Source of the DNA: Ferrovum sp. PN-J185
Lineage (GTDB): Bacteria > Pseudomonadota > Gammaproteobacteria > Burkholderiales > Ferrovaceae
NCBI RefSeq assembly: GCF_001581925.1
Contig: NZ_LQZA01000001.1
Coordinates: 434,001-498,000 of the forward strand
Direction of reading: 5' to 3'
Length of the DNA stretch: 64,000 bases
Made by a program: the position numbers and the translations under genes. The notes beneath the pieces were generated by a model that was not told the origin of the DNA, made no database searches, and saw nothing but the letters and a program-made list of their open reading frames with translations. This document shows positions 17,041 to 27,071 of this stretch, one piece after another. Within the stretch, counting starts at the first letter, position 1. Each line of letters begins with the position of its first letter.

Positions 17041-18048
17041 ATGAAACGTGAAAAAGGGGCGGCTATTCTAACAGCACTATTAGTAGTGGTATTGGCAACC
17101 ACAATTGTCGCAGGTTTGCTATCAAGTGAGGAAATCCGTTTAAAGTCGCTTGATAATCAACGATTAAGAGATCAAATGAACTGGCTTGGGGAAGGAGCTC
17201 TTGATTGGGCGCGCTTAATATTAAAAGAAGATTTATATCAAACTAAACAAGTTGATCATTTGGGTGAAGTATGGTCAATTCCTATTAGTGAAACCTCTCT
17301 TGCTGACTTTTTAAAAACACAAGCGCTATCTGGTAACACCTTTTCTACTGATCAAGAGACTTATTTTGCAGGACATATTGTTGATGCCAATGCCAGATTC
17401 AATTTAACTTCATTAATCGATATTGCTAACAATCAAAATAACTCAGGATTTATTACTGCAATTAAAATTAATACTGAAGCACTTCTGATGTTTGCGAGAA
17501 TTCTACAGCACGTGGGTATTGATCCTCAATTAGCAGGCACCGTTGCCCAGTGGTTATTAAGTAGTCATCAGCCTCTTAGTGAAGAGCGTGATTTACCTCT
17601 CCCACCACTGTCAGTAGCTGATATAAAAACAGTTATTCCAGGTATAACAGATACTCAGTTGTTGGCTCTTGAGCAGATGGTTGTGTTACTACCGCAACCT
17701 ACAGCGCTGAATATTAATACAGCTTCAGCTGAGGTATTATCGACAACGCTAGGTTTACCAATTGATATTGCTCAGCAACTTGTTACTGAACGGACGCAAA
17801 GATATTTTGCAGATTATGCGACTTTAAGCGCAAGAATCAAAACCCGTGTACCATCTTGGGTACCAGTTACACAAAGAAATATTGACGTGAAAACCAATTA
17901 TTTTTATGTATTAGAACAACTTAGGAAAAAAGAGCTAATTATGCGTCGTTACGCATTAATATCCAGAATCCAGTCAACATACAATGCCACCAACGTATTA
18001 CAAATGAATAATGGCTACCCATTAGGACTTTCCTTTGATGGGGTATAA
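17041..18048 (+). CDS. gspK: GspK, minor pseudopilin tip protein
   Basis: 335 residues. The N-terminus KGAAILTALLVVVLATTIVA matches the atypical GspK prepilin, in which the Glu at +5 is absent. The large globular domain contains ARFNLTSL, then ADIKTVIPG and ALNINTASAEVL, the helix-hairpin-helix-like region of GspK. It caps the pseudopilus. Spacing to gspJ and gspL is three bases each, so it lies well inside the operon. Confidence 0.95.
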   Translation: MKREKGAAILTALLVVVLATTIVAGLLSSEEIRLKSLDNQRLRDQMNWLGEGALDWARLILKEDLYQTKQVDHLGEVWSIPISETSLADFLKTQALSGNTFSTDQETYFAGHIVDANARFNLTSLIDIANNQNNSGFITAIKINTEALLMFARILQHVGIDPQLAGTVAQWLLSSHQPLSEERDLPLPPLSVADIKTVIPGITDTQLLALEQMVVLLPQPTALNINTASAEVLSTTLGLPIDIAQQLVTERTQRYFADYATLSARIKTRVPSWVPVTQRNIDVKTNYFYVLEQLRKKELIMRRYALISRIQSTYNATNVLQMNNGYPLGLSFDGV

Positions 18049-18051
18049 ATA

Positions 18052-19179
18052 ATGACTATTTTATGGATTGAATTACCTGAAAGACCGCGTGGGGAAGAAG
18101 AGGATATCTTTAATCAACCACTCAATTTTTCTTTAACACATAATCATTCTCCCTATCATACCTTACAGAAAGGTACAGCTTATATTGATGAATTACCTGT
18201 TTCTCAAGAAACTGTTCTTATCACTCATCCTCGTGATGTACTCATTATTGAAAAAACCGTTGAGGCATTAAAATCATTGTCAGGACAACGTCTTTTACAA
18301 ACTTTACCCAGTTTGTTAGAAGATGAAGTGATGTATTTTGATAAAAATCATGTGGCTATATGGCGTGACACCTATAATCCAGCACACATGGCTTTTGCTT
18401 TAATCGATAGAGTGTGGTTAAGACATATCCTCAGTACTTTTAACGAGTTTGTTCAGCGTGGGCCATTAAAAATAATTCCTGCCAGTTATTTTCAAGAGGT
18501 GGGTTCTTTAGTGCAAATAAGTGAGTCACGTTCTGTTCAACAGTTTTCTTGGGCCTGTTATCGAGAACTAGCTCATCAGACACTATTGGTACCATTAAAT
18601 GATCCCGCTTATCTAAAGCAAAATAATATTGAACATACCCAGATACTGAATACTTCTCTACTTGATCGATTGCATCTCTTAACTGACCCGTACATTGATT
18701 TAAGGCAATTCGAGTTTGTTGATAAGCATTTAGGTTGGCGTGCTCAATGGATACGCTGGCGTAGTGTGATTGTTTTATTTTTTATTTCACTCATCATAGA
18801 AACAGTTGGCGTTAATTTATATTGGGTGTCCTTACTCTATCAAGAACATCAGTTACTAAATGAAGAGCGCAACATAGCACAAAAGGTTATTCCGCAATTA
18901 CCTAAAGACATTGATCCTTATTTGGCACTTCGGCATGAATGGCAGGTAGCTAACCAATCAGCGTCAACGAATGATAAAGATTTTGTAGTCTTGTGTGCTA
19001 AGTTGTCTCATATCATGGTTCATCAACCGGCTGATGCGGTAAGTAAAATTAACTACCATCATGGTTTATTAGAAGTGACGTTAAAACCAGGTATAAATAT
19101 TGATATGGTTAAACAAGATGCACAAAGCAACCATGTCATTTTGAATAATGTAGGAGGTGGAACATGGCAGATCAAATAA
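18052..19179 (+). CDS. gspL: GspL, inner-membrane platform protein
   Basis: 375 residues. The N-terminal cytoplasmic actin-like domain (about 1-230) recruits the GspE ATPase. One membrane helix follows (about 239-258, VIVLFFISLIIETVGVNLYW) and then a periplasmic ferredoxin-like domain. The end overlaps the gspM start by 16 bases. The sequence is divergent, but order, topology and length agree with GspL. Confidence 0.9.
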   Translation: MTILWIELPERPRGEEEDIFNQPLNFSLTHNHSPYHTLQKGTAYIDELPVSQETVLITHPRDVLIIEKTVEALKSLSGQRLLQTLPSLLEDEVMYFDKNHVAIWRDTYNPAHMAFALIDRVWLRHILSTFNEFVQRGPLKIIPASYFQEVGSLVQISESRSVQQFSWACYRELAHQTLLVPLNDPAYLKQNNIEHTQILNTSLLDRLHLLTDPYIDLRQFEFVDKHLGWRAQWIRWRSVIVLFFISLIIETVGVNLYWVSLLYQEHQLLNEERNIAQKVIPQLPKDIDPYLALRHEWQVANQSASTNDKDFVVLCAKLSHIMVHQPADAVSKINYHHGLLEVTLKPGINIDMVKQDAQSNHVILNNVGGGTWQIK

Positions 19180-19679
19180 TTGAGCGAACAACTAGAGAAA
19201 CAGCTCGTTTGTGGCAGGGGCTTAATGATCGAGAACGTAATCTTCTGGTTTCTTTATTTTTTCTTTTAAGTTGCTTGTTGTATTACTTTATATTGATAGA
19301 ACCAGCTCAAAATGGAATTAAACAAGCTCATAAAGAGCTGATTGAACACCGTCAGTCTTTGGCTAATATGCAATCTATGGCAAAGGAAATTGGCGGGCTA
19401 CATTTTCAACAACAAGCAATTTTAAGAGATCCTCGTCAGATTGACGCTCTCATACAAGTTATTGCAAAACAACACGGATTACAGGGGATAACCATAACAA
19501 ATATCAGTGATGATAAGCATCATCGTTGGCAGTTAACCGGTAAAAATATTACTTTCAGTGATTGGATTGCATTATTAGAAGAGCTTCATAAAAAAACACT
19601 TTTAGAAGTTGATGTGCTAACCGCAACACGTTCTGTAGAGCCAGGACAAGTTAACTTAATTGCAGAGTTACATGGCTAA
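19164..19679 (+). CDS. gspM: GspM, inner-membrane platform protein
   Basis: 171 residues with a short cytoplasmic start, one membrane helix (about 27-44) and a periplasmic domain with a coiled-coil-like first half (LIEHRQSLANMQSMAKEIG). GspM pairs with GspL and stabilises the platform. Signature segments WQGLNDRERNLL before the helix and QGITI in the domain fit the family. It overlaps gspL by 16 bases and gspN by eight. Confidence 0.9.
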   Translation: MADQIIERTTRETARLWQGLNDRERNLLVSLFFLLSCLLYYFILIEPAQNGIKQAHKELIEHRQSLANMQSMAKEIGGLHFQQQAILRDPRQIDALIQVIAKQHGLQGITITNISDDKHHRWQLTGKNITFSDWIALLEELHKKTLLEVDVLTATRSVEPGQVNLIAELHG

Positions 19680-20439
19680 TGTATTAAGTCGATACAAATG
19701 GCTGGTGGTTTTACTTGGTTTGGTTATTACAATTATTACTTCAGTAGCAAGTGCTCCTGCTACCTACTGGCAACCGATTGTTAACAGAGTGAGTCATGAT
19801 AGGGTGCGCTTAGTCAATGTATCAGGCACCTTATGGTCTGGATCAGGACAGGTGGCCTTTCAAGTTACCAATACAAATTGGCAACTTTTGCCAGGACGCA
19901 TGCAATGGGATAGTGTATTTACTTTGCGTGGTATGCAGTGGACTATCAACGATATTGAATATAAAACCCTTAACCAGCCACTCAGCGTATTAATAAACTT
20001 AAAGCGTATAATGATTAGCGCTGGGGCTTGTAATTTTCCAGCACAATTATTAGAAGTGGTTGGAGGGCTTGCACATACATTAAAACCAAGTGGAGAGGTG
20101 AGTGTTCAATGGCAAGCTATTCTACTTGATAGTGTTGACTATCATTTACAGCAGTCGGTTAATTTTACAATCGATTTGAAGCAGATTCGTTCGGCAATTT
20201 CTCCACTTCCTGAGTTAGGATCGTATAAAATTACCGGTGTGTTTGCAGCGATTGGTGGGCACTATGAAGTCACTACTGAAACGGGTCCTTTGCTCATCGA
20301 CGGACAGGGTGTCTTAGGAAGTAAGGGAATCCAATTTAATGGTGAAGCAAAAGCTGTTGTTGGCATGGAAGAGCAATTGGGTGGTTTATTATTATTGATG
20401 GGTGAATTCAATGGGAGAGTGGCTCATCTTCATTTTTAA
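19672..20439 (+). CDS. gspN: GspN, accessory type II secretion protein
   Basis: 255 residues from the ATG at 19672, inside the gspM 3' end; a TTG at 19660 is less likely. One N-terminal membrane anchor (about 10-30) precedes a beta-rich periplasmic domain with VSGTLWSGSGQVAF and LPGRMQWD, segments characteristic of GspN. GspN is present only in some type II systems and is often dispensable. Placement between gspM and gspD follows the order common in beta- and gammaproteobacteria. Confidence 0.88.
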   Translation: MANVLSRYKWLVVLLGLVITIITSVASAPATYWQPIVNRVSHDRVRLVNVSGTLWSGSGQVAFQVTNTNWQLLPGRMQWDSVFTLRGMQWTINDIEYKTLNQPLSVLINLKRIMISAGACNFPAQLLEVVGGLAHTLKPSGEVSVQWQAILLDSVDYHLQQSVNFTIDLKQIRSAISPLPELGSYKITGVFAAIGGHYEVTTETGPLLIDGQGVLGSKGIQFNGEAKAVVGMEEQLGGLLLLMGEFNGRVAHLHF

Positions 20440-20448
20440 AGAGTTAAT

Positions 20449-22761
20449 ATGCGCTTATTAAAATTAAAAAATATAGTGATTCTCTGTTGTGCTATGCAGC
20501 CAATTTGTTCGGTATGGGCATCAAGTGTTACCCCGCCTCAAGCAGCGACTCAAGCCTTAGCGCAAGCTGGTCCTAGTAATGAGGGGGATTTAATTCGCTT
20601 AAATTTTACTGATGCAGATATACAAGGCGTGATTAAAGCAGTAGCAGAGGCGGTCAATAAGGCAATTCTTATTGATCCTAGAGTAAAGGGAACTATTACT
20701 CTTACAAGTGACCGTCCTTTAACTAAGAAAGAAACGTTGTCTACTTTAGCTACTACCCTTCGCCTTCAAGGTTATACCCTTGTTGAATCAAGTAATGGTT
20801 ATAAGGTGGTCCCTGAGGCAGATGCTAAACTGCAAGGCTCTCAAGTAGCCGTTGATGCTGCAGGAACAGGAGGGCAGGTGCAGGTTGCCACTCAGGGGGA
20901 TCAGTTGTTAACTCAGGTATTTCGGTTAAAGTTTGAATCAGCTAATAACTTAATTCCAGTACTTCGACCTTTGATTTCGGCTAATAATAGTATTACCGCT
21001 TATCCTGCTAACAATACTTTAGTTGTAACAGATTACGCTGAAAACCTACGCCGTATACAACGAATTATTCAAGCTATTGACACCCCTTTATCTAATGAAG
21101 TGCAGATTATTCCGATTAAAAACGGTTTAGCAATTGATATTGCTCAGTTAATTAATCAGTTAGGTCAAATTAAAGGGGTCAGTAATGAACCTAACCTATT
21201 GACTACTGCTATTCCTGATACACGAACAAATAGTGTTATTTTACGTGCGCCAACTGTAACACGAGCGAATGAAATAAAAGGTTTAATAGAAAAATTGGAT
21301 GTTGAGAGTGCGCGCCCTGGTAATATTTGGGTGGTACCGTTAAAAAATGCAGAAGCCATTAGATTAGCCCAGACATTACGTGGCATTATTTCTATGGATA
21401 CGAGTATCTTAAAATCGCCGTCCACCCCTTCTTTTGCACCAGGAGGTGGTATGGGTGGGATTTCTACAGGGGTAGGTTCTAACTCTACAGGCGCTAGCAC
21501 AGCAGGAGCAACGCCAACTTCCTCTGCAACCACTAACCCTATGGTTAGTGCACCTAGTATCGATACCTCAGTGAGCTCTGGTTCAGGAACGGGGGGGGCC
21601 GGGGGGAGTGGTTCAGGTCATGCTGGTACACTCCCTGCCGGTATGATTCAAGCTGACCCCACAACGAACTCAATTATCATTACAGCCAATGAACATGTTT
21701 ATAACAATCTTCGTAATGTCATTGATAAATTAGATTCACGTCGTGCGCAGATTTATGTGGAATCAATGATTGTTGAAGTGGCTGATAACAAAGCCCAAGA
21801 ATTTGGTGTTCAATTACAAGCTCTATTAGGTGGTGGGTCAACGCAAACCTTTGTTGGTACCAATTTTAATGCATCGGTGCCTGGTGGCAACATTACCACC
21901 TTAGGGACCAGTGCTGGGGCGTTAACTAGTCTTGGTGCAACCGCAACTTCTAGTACCGTACTACCAGCACCCGGTACGAATGTGGGTATATTACATACCT
22001 ATAATGGTACGCCGACTCTAGCAGGATTGGCTCGAGCTGTAAGTACCATTACCGGAGTTAATGTCTTATCAACTCCCAATCTACTCACCCTTGATAATGA
22101 AATTGCACAGATAATTATTGCTACTAACGTCCCATTTGTAACGGGGCAGTATGCTCAGACAACTGGTTTATCAACTGTTGCACCCTTTACCACCGTTGAT
22201 CGACAAGATATTGGCTTGATATTGAAAATCAAACCACAAATCTCCGAAGGGGGATTAGTTAAATTACAAATATATGAAGAGTCATCTACGATTGATCCTG
22301 CCACAACAAACAATACCTATGGCCCAACCTACAATAAACGTTCTCTTGAATCAAATGTCTTGGTAGAAGATGGGCAGCTAGTGGCGTTAGGGGGGTTATT
22401 GTCTGATAGTTATCAAGATACTGAAGAGAAAACTCCCTTTTTAGGAGATATCCCTATATTAGGTGGATTGTTTCGCTATGAGGCTAAAACACGCGTTAAA
22501 GAGAATCTGATGCTCTTTTTAAGACCGTATATTATTCGCGATACTGAACAAAGTGATAGTCTGACAAATGACCGTTATGATCTCATTAAAGAGGTTCGCG
22601 ATACGTTCAAACCTCATATACACGTATTATCTAATGAAACGCTAACACCTTTACCTAACAGTAATCAGGGAGGTAGTACTTTTATTAATCCTCAAAAAGC
22701 CAATGAAGCGCCCACAGCAATCCCTCTTCCTGGCTCAAAAGCTAACGGAGATAAACCTTAA
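20449..22761 (+). CDS. gspD: GspD, outer-membrane secretin
   Basis: 770 residues. A signal peptide (about 1-24) precedes the N0 domain starting at [20 protein letters not shown], then N1-N3 domains and the C-terminal secretin pore (about 500-690: [13 protein letters not shown], then VPFVTGQY, then [10 protein letters not shown] and [11 protein letters not shown]). A Gly/Ser-rich insertion at about 325-395 interrupts the N3 region, longer than in many homologues. It forms the outer-membrane gate through which folded substrates leave. Stop and gspE start overlap by one base. Confidence 0.97.
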   Translation: MRLLKLKNIVILCCAMQPICSVWASSVTPPQAATQALAQAGPSNEGDLIRLNFTDADIQGVIKAVAEAVNKAILIDPRVKGTITLTSDRPLTKKETLSTLATTLRLQGYTLVESSNGYKVVPEADAKLQGSQVAVDAAGTGGQVQVATQGDQLLTQVFRLKFESANNLIPVLRPLISANNSITAYPANNTLVVTDYAENLRRIQRIIQAIDTPLSNEVQIIPIKNGLAIDIAQLINQLGQIKGVSNEPNLLTTAIPDTRTNSVILRAPTVTRANEIKGLIEKLDVESARPGNIWVVPLKNAEAIRLAQTLRGIISMDTSILKSPSTPSFAPGGGMGGISTGVGSNSTGASTAGATPTSSATTNPMVSAPSIDTSVSSGSGTGGAGGSGSGHAGTLPAGMIQADPTTNSIIITANEHVYNNLRNVIDKLDSRRAQIYVESMIVEVADNKAQEFGVQLQALLGGGSTQTFVGTNFNASVPGGNITTLGTSAGALTSLGATATSSTVLPAPGTNVGILHTYNGTPTLAGLARAVSTITGVNVLSTPNLLTLDNEIAQIIIATNVPFVTGQYAQTTGLSTVAPFTTVDRQDIGLILKIKPQISEGGLVKLQIYEESSTIDPATTNNTYGPTYNKRSLESNVLVEDGQLVALGGLLSDSYQDTEEKTPFLGDIPILGGLFRYEAKTRVKENLMLFLRPYIIRDTEQSDSLTNDRYDLIKEVRDTFKPHIHVLSNETLTPLPNSNQGGSTFINPQKANEAPTAIPLPGSKANGDKP

Positions 22762-24197
22762 TGAGTGAGGGGATCTCTGCGGTGGCTGCAAAATTATTGC
22801 CTTATAATTTTGCCAAACAGCATCAAGTGTTAGTGGTTGGACAGTCGCAGGATGGGTTATTGGTTTGGGTGAATTCAAAGACGTCTAATCAGGCTATAAC
22901 TGAGATTCAACGCTATTTTAGTGATGTAACCATTAAATTAATTGCCGATGAGGTATGGCAACAGGCTCTCACAGAGGCATATAGTAGTTATGCTGGGAGT
23001 GAGGCTGCTCAAGTGGTGGGGGAAGCTGAAGAAGAGGTAGATCTATCACGTTTGATGCAAGATATTCCTGCCGTGGAGGATATACTTGAATCGCGGGATG
23101 ATGCACCAATTATTCGTATGATTAATGCGTTATTGTCTCAAGCGTCAAGACAAGGTGCTTCAGATATCCATATTGAACCAGGCGAACATACTTCAGTGGT
23201 ACGTTTTAGAATTGATGGCACACTGCGTGATGTGGTCCGACCTAAAAAAGCGTTACATGCAGCCTTAGTCTCTCGTATTAAAATTATGGCACAGCTTGAT
23301 ATTGCTGAAAAAAGATTACCTCAAGATGGTCGTATTGCTTTACGTGTTGCTGGTAAAGCACTTGATATTAGGGTCTCAACTATTCCTACAGGTTTTGGGG
23401 AAAGGGCGGTGTTGAGGCTATTAGATAAAGAAGGCGGCAAGCTTAACCTAACCCATCTGGGTATGGCATCAACTACATTAAATCAATTTGATCGACTCAT
23501 TTTGCGTCCGCACGGTATTATCCTCGTCACTGGACCTACTGGTAGCGGTAAAACAACCACTCTTTATGCTGCTTTAAGTCGACTTGATCATCATAGTACC
23601 AACATTATGACTGTTGAGGATCCTATCGAATATAACATCGATGGCATTGGCCAAACTCAAGTCAATCCTCGGATAGACATGACCTTTGCTAAGGCACTCA
23701 GGGCTATTTTACGTCAAGACCCTGATGTCATTATGATTGGTGAAATTCGTGATGCAGAGACTGCTCAAATCGCTGTGCAAGCCAGTTTGACTGGACATCT
23801 GGTGTTAGCCACATTGCATACTAATGATGCAGTGAGCGCTATCACTCGTTTAATTGATATGGGTGTGGAGCCTTTTTTGTTAGCCAGTTCCTTAATTGTT
23901 GTATTGGGGCAGCGTTTGGTTAGACGAGCATGTACTGTCTGTCATGCAGCAATTGATGAATCCAATCATTGCGACCATTGCGGGAAAACAGGTTATTTAG
24001 GTAGAACGGGTATTTATGAGTTGTTAGTACTCGATGATGAATTACGTCGCTTAATTCACCAGCAAGTGAGTGAAGACCAAATGAGGCAGTATGCACTAAC
24101 GCAAGGGTTGATTACCTTGAAACAAGATGGGCAGCGTTTAGTTGATGCTGGTATCACCACACAAGAAGAATTAATCCGTGTTACTGGTAGTGAATAA
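22761..24197 (+). CDS. gspE: GspE, type II secretion ATPase
   Basis: 478 residues. Walker A GPTGSGKT is at 258-265, the Asp box is MTVEDPIEY, the Walker B segment is [11 protein letters not shown] and the His box is LATLHTND. The zinc-binding CM domain has the CxxC pairs CTVC and CDHC near residues 391-410. It drives pseudopilus assembly at the inner face of the membrane through GspL. One-base overlaps on both sides tie it to gspD and gspF. Confidence 0.97.
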   Translation: MSEGISAVAAKLLPYNFAKQHQVLVVGQSQDGLLVWVNSKTSNQAITEIQRYFSDVTIKLIADEVWQQALTEAYSSYAGSEAAQVVGEAEEEVDLSRLMQDIPAVEDILESRDDAPIIRMINALLSQASRQGASDIHIEPGEHTSVVRFRIDGTLRDVVRPKKALHAALVSRIKIMAQLDIAEKRLPQDGRIALRVAGKALDIRVSTIPTGFGERAVLRLLDKEGGKLNLTHLGMASTTLNQFDRLILRPHGIILVTGPTGSGKTTTLYAALSRLDHHSTNIMTVEDPIEYNIDGIGQTQVNPRIDMTFAKALRAILRQDPDVIMIGEIRDAETAQIAVQASLTGHLVLATLHTNDAVSAITRLIDMGVEPFLLASSLIVVLGQRLVRRACTVCHAAIDESNHCDHCGKTGYLGRTGIYELLVLDDELRRLIHQQVSEDQMRQYALTQGLITLKQDGQRLVDAGITTQEELIRVTGSE

Positions 24198-25411
24198 TGC
24201 CACTATTTTACTTTTCTGGAGTTGATCAAGATGGCGCTGAGCAGACAGGTAATATTGAAGCTGACACAATACGCCATGCCAGAAGTGTACTTAAGTCAAA
24301 AGGTATTCTTACCACCAAAGTAGGTGCAGTAGAAGAAAAAAGTAAGCATTCCTCTGGTTTTTCAGTATTTCGGAAAAAACTTTCCTCCAGTGATCGTGTT
24401 TTATTATTACGTCAATTAGCGAGTCTCCTTAATGCAGGGATCGCCCTTGATGAGGCATTAAGTACTGTGGCCCGTGAAACGGAAAAACCCTTTGTATCCC
24501 AGATCGTGTTAGCACTTCGCTCATCAGTGGTGTCAGGTTCTACTTTAGGTACAGCCTTGAAAGAGCAAGCAACACATTTTCCGGGAACGTTAATTGCATT
24601 GGTTGCAGCAGGAGAGCAAAGTGGTCAATTGGGATGGGTAATGGAAAAGGTGGCTGATTATGCAGAATCACGCGATCAGCTAACGCAAAAAGTCATGATG
24701 GCATTTGCTTACCCGGCAATCGTCTCTTTTGTTGCTGTGGGTATTGTTACTTTCTTGATGACCCATGTGGTACCACAGGTTGTCTCTGTCTTTATTCATA
24801 ACCATCAAACATTACCTCTATTAACGCGTATTATGATTGCTTTCTCCGATTTGTTAATTCATTGGGGATGGTTGATTGTATTAATCATAGTGTTGTTGGT
24901 TGGGTTTTTAAAACGATTATTATTAAACCCTGTTATTCGTCTTAATTGGGACCAACGGTTACTGACCTTCCCCCTTTTTGGTCGACTAATTAGAGGGTAT
25001 AACACAGAGCGTTTTGCCAGTACCCTCTCCATTTTAGTAACAAGTGGGGTACCGATCCTGGCAGCATTAATGGGGGCAGCTGATACGCTTACTAATTCTT
25101 CATTAAGAGCAAATATTATTGATGCAGCCTCAAGAGTGCGAGAAGGCAGTGGGTTAGCAAGAGCGCTAGCCGTTTACAATCAATTTCCTCCTGTCTTACT
25201 ACAGTTAATTCAGTCCGGTGAGAGCACTGGTCAATTATCAGATATGCTGCATCGGGCCGCACAAACCGAGTCGCGGGATTTAGAAAGACGTTTACTGTTA
25301 ATGACTACTTTATTGGAGCCTTTACTTATTTTATTTATGGGATTAATGGTGGCAACAATTGTGTTGGCTGTCATGATGCCTATCATGGAAATCAATCAAA
25401 TGGTTCATTAA
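24197..25411 (+). CDS. gspF: GspF, inner-membrane platform protein
   Basis: 404 residues, PilC/GspF family. An N-terminal segment LFYFSGVDQDGAEQTGNIEA is followed by two repeated cytoplasmic helical domains (LRQLASLLNAGIALDEAL and ASTLSILVTSGVPILAAL), each followed by membrane helices, with the last at the C-terminus. It is the central inner-membrane platform protein and the last gene of the gsp operon. No clear terminator follows; the next gene begins 115 bases later. Confidence 0.96.
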   Translation: MPLFYFSGVDQDGAEQTGNIEADTIRHARSVLKSKGILTTKVGAVEEKSKHSSGFSVFRKKLSSSDRVLLLRQLASLLNAGIALDEALSTVARETEKPFVSQIVLALRSSVVSGSTLGTALKEQATHFPGTLIALVAAGEQSGQLGWVMEKVADYAESRDQLTQKVMMAFAYPAIVSFVAVGIVTFLMTHVVPQVVSVFIHNHQTLPLLTRIMIAFSDLLIHWGWLIVLIIVLLVGFLKRLLLNPVIRLNWDQRLLTFPLFGRLIRGYNTERFASTLSILVTSGVPILAALMGAADTLTNSSLRANIIDAASRVREGSGLARALAVYNQFPPVLLQLIQSGESTGQLSDMLHRAAQTESRDLERRLLLMTTLLEPLLILFMGLMVATIVLAVMMPIMEINQMVH

Positions 25412-25526
25412 GTTAAGAAGGTTGTTTAATCCTGCGGCATCGTGCAAAATAGGTGTTTCTTAAAATATGATGATTATGAAGCAGCTCTCAAATCTGCTCC
25501 AACTCTCTAAAAAATAGTGGTTTTTT

Positions 25527-27071
25527 ATGATTAAGCGTGTTTGGACCCAATTTTTTCTGGTATTAAGTTTATCTCTTGGCTTAGCAAGTTGTGGTGGCGG
25601 CGGTGGGAGCCCTGCGCCTCCCCCGGTGATTAGCGGTAATCCCGGAGATGGACAAGTTCAAATAAATTGGACACCGTTGAGTGGTATTGTTTATTGGTTA
25701 TGGTTTACTCAAACCAATCAAGTGATTGATATTAATAATCCTCCTAATGCACCTCAGCAGGGATACACCAACGCGGTACCATTATTTATTGTGGGTAACC
25801 TGACTAATGGTTTAACAACCAGCATGGTATCGAATTCCCATGCAGGCAACGCTAATGGCCCTGGAGGCCCACAGTCAAATGATTTAATTTTGACGCCACG
25901 TTTGTCTGCTACCAGCTGGACGCAACAATGTGCAGCTAATTGTCCGTCAGTTACTATGAATGCTGTTGCTTTTGGTGACTCGACGACTACCTCTGTTGCC
26001 GATAGCTCGACAATCCATGTTTATGTGGCTGTGGGTAATAACGGAGAAATTTATACTAGCCCTGATGGAATAAGTTGGACTATTCAGCCCTCATCAACAA
26101 CCAGCGCATGTAATATTGGAACAAATACGTTGTATGGAGTTGCCTCCAATAACAACACATTCTACGCCGTAGGTGCAGGCGGGAAATTGTGTTACACCAG
26201 TCAAACTGTAGGTGTAGGTAATTCCACACTCTATGGGTTAACTAACGTTGTTGATGCTAACAACAATTGGGCCCCACAAAATGCTGTCTGGAGTGCTGCA
26301 ACCACTCAGCCTAATAATTCAACCACACTCTATGCTGTAGCAGGCACACAGCAGTTATATAACAATAATGCTAATAATACTTTTGTGGCTGTAGGCTCTG
26401 CAGGGGCAATTTGGAATACCACAGACGCACAGAATTGGGCGCAAGTATTTACGGCTGGTAATAATGACCTGAAGGGTGTTAATTATATCGGAAGCTGCGG
26501 ACTGCCTAATGGTTATCAGTGGGTTGCGGTAGGGCAGGGTGGGGTTATAGTCCGTACTACTGATGCTAATGGAACCACATCATGGCAAGCTGCTGCAAGC
26601 CCTGTGACTACCACTTTACACGGTGTAGCCTGTAGCCCCAATACTACGCTTTACACGATTTATAACAACTTAAGTGTTAATCCACCTAATAACACTACCC
26701 CAATCGCTGTAGCGGTAGGTGATAATGGTACCGTTGTAACCAGTACTGATGGTAATACTTGGACACAACAAACATCAAGTGTCATTGGTAGTGATAGTTT
26801 GACTTCAATATATGCTATTAATAGAAACCTTGAGGCCAGAAATAATAACACTCAATTTGTTGCCACCAGTAACACAGGTAACGTTTATGTCAGTACAGAT
26901 GGGGTTAACTGGTCGAAATATACTGTTGCTGCAAACACCAGCTTAAATGCTATTACATCCACTTCAGGTAGTTTTGTGCCTAATGGAAACTTTGGTAGTG
27001 TTCCTTTCTCTTATGTGGCGGTTGGGGGATCTACTTCTTCTAGTACTGGGTTTAGCGCCATATCTCAGTAA
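25527..27071 (+). CDS. Lipoprotein with BNR/sialidase-like beta-propeller repeats
   Basis: 514 residues with a lipobox LGLASC (Cys22) followed by a Gly run and Pro-rich linker. From about residue 150 there are at least five repeats of the type AVGNNGEIYTSPDGISWT and AVGDNGTVVTSTDGNTWT, the Asp-box-like pattern of BNR or Ycf48-type beta-propellers. It is rich in Asn and Thr. Probably a surface-exposed propeller; no enzymatic residues could be recognised. It lies directly downstream of gspF and may be carried by the type II system. The 3' end overlaps the convergent glycosyltransferase gene by seven bases. Confidence 0.8.
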   Translation: MIKRVWTQFFLVLSLSLGLASCGGGGGSPAPPPVISGNPGDGQVQINWTPLSGIVYWLWFTQTNQVIDINNPPNAPQQGYTNAVPLFIVGNLTNGLTTSMVSNSHAGNANGPGGPQSNDLILTPRLSATSWTQQCAANCPSVTMNAVAFGDSTTTSVADSSTIHVYVAVGNNGEIYTSPDGISWTIQPSSTTSACNIGTNTLYGVASNNNTFYAVGAGGKLCYTSQTVGVGNSTLYGLTNVVDANNNWAPQNAVWSAATTQPNNSTTLYAVAGTQQLYNNNANNTFVAVGSAGAIWNTTDAQNWAQVFTAGNNDLKGVNYIGSCGLPNGYQWVAVGQGGVIVRTTDANGTTSWQAAASPVTTTLHGVACSPNTTLYTIYNNLSVNPPNNTTPIAVAVGDNGTVVTSTDGNTWTQQTSSVIGSDSLTSIYAINRNLEARNNNTQFVATSNTGNVYVSTDGVNWSKYTVAANTSLNAITSTSGSFVPNGNFGSVPFSYVAVGGSTSSSTGFSAISQ

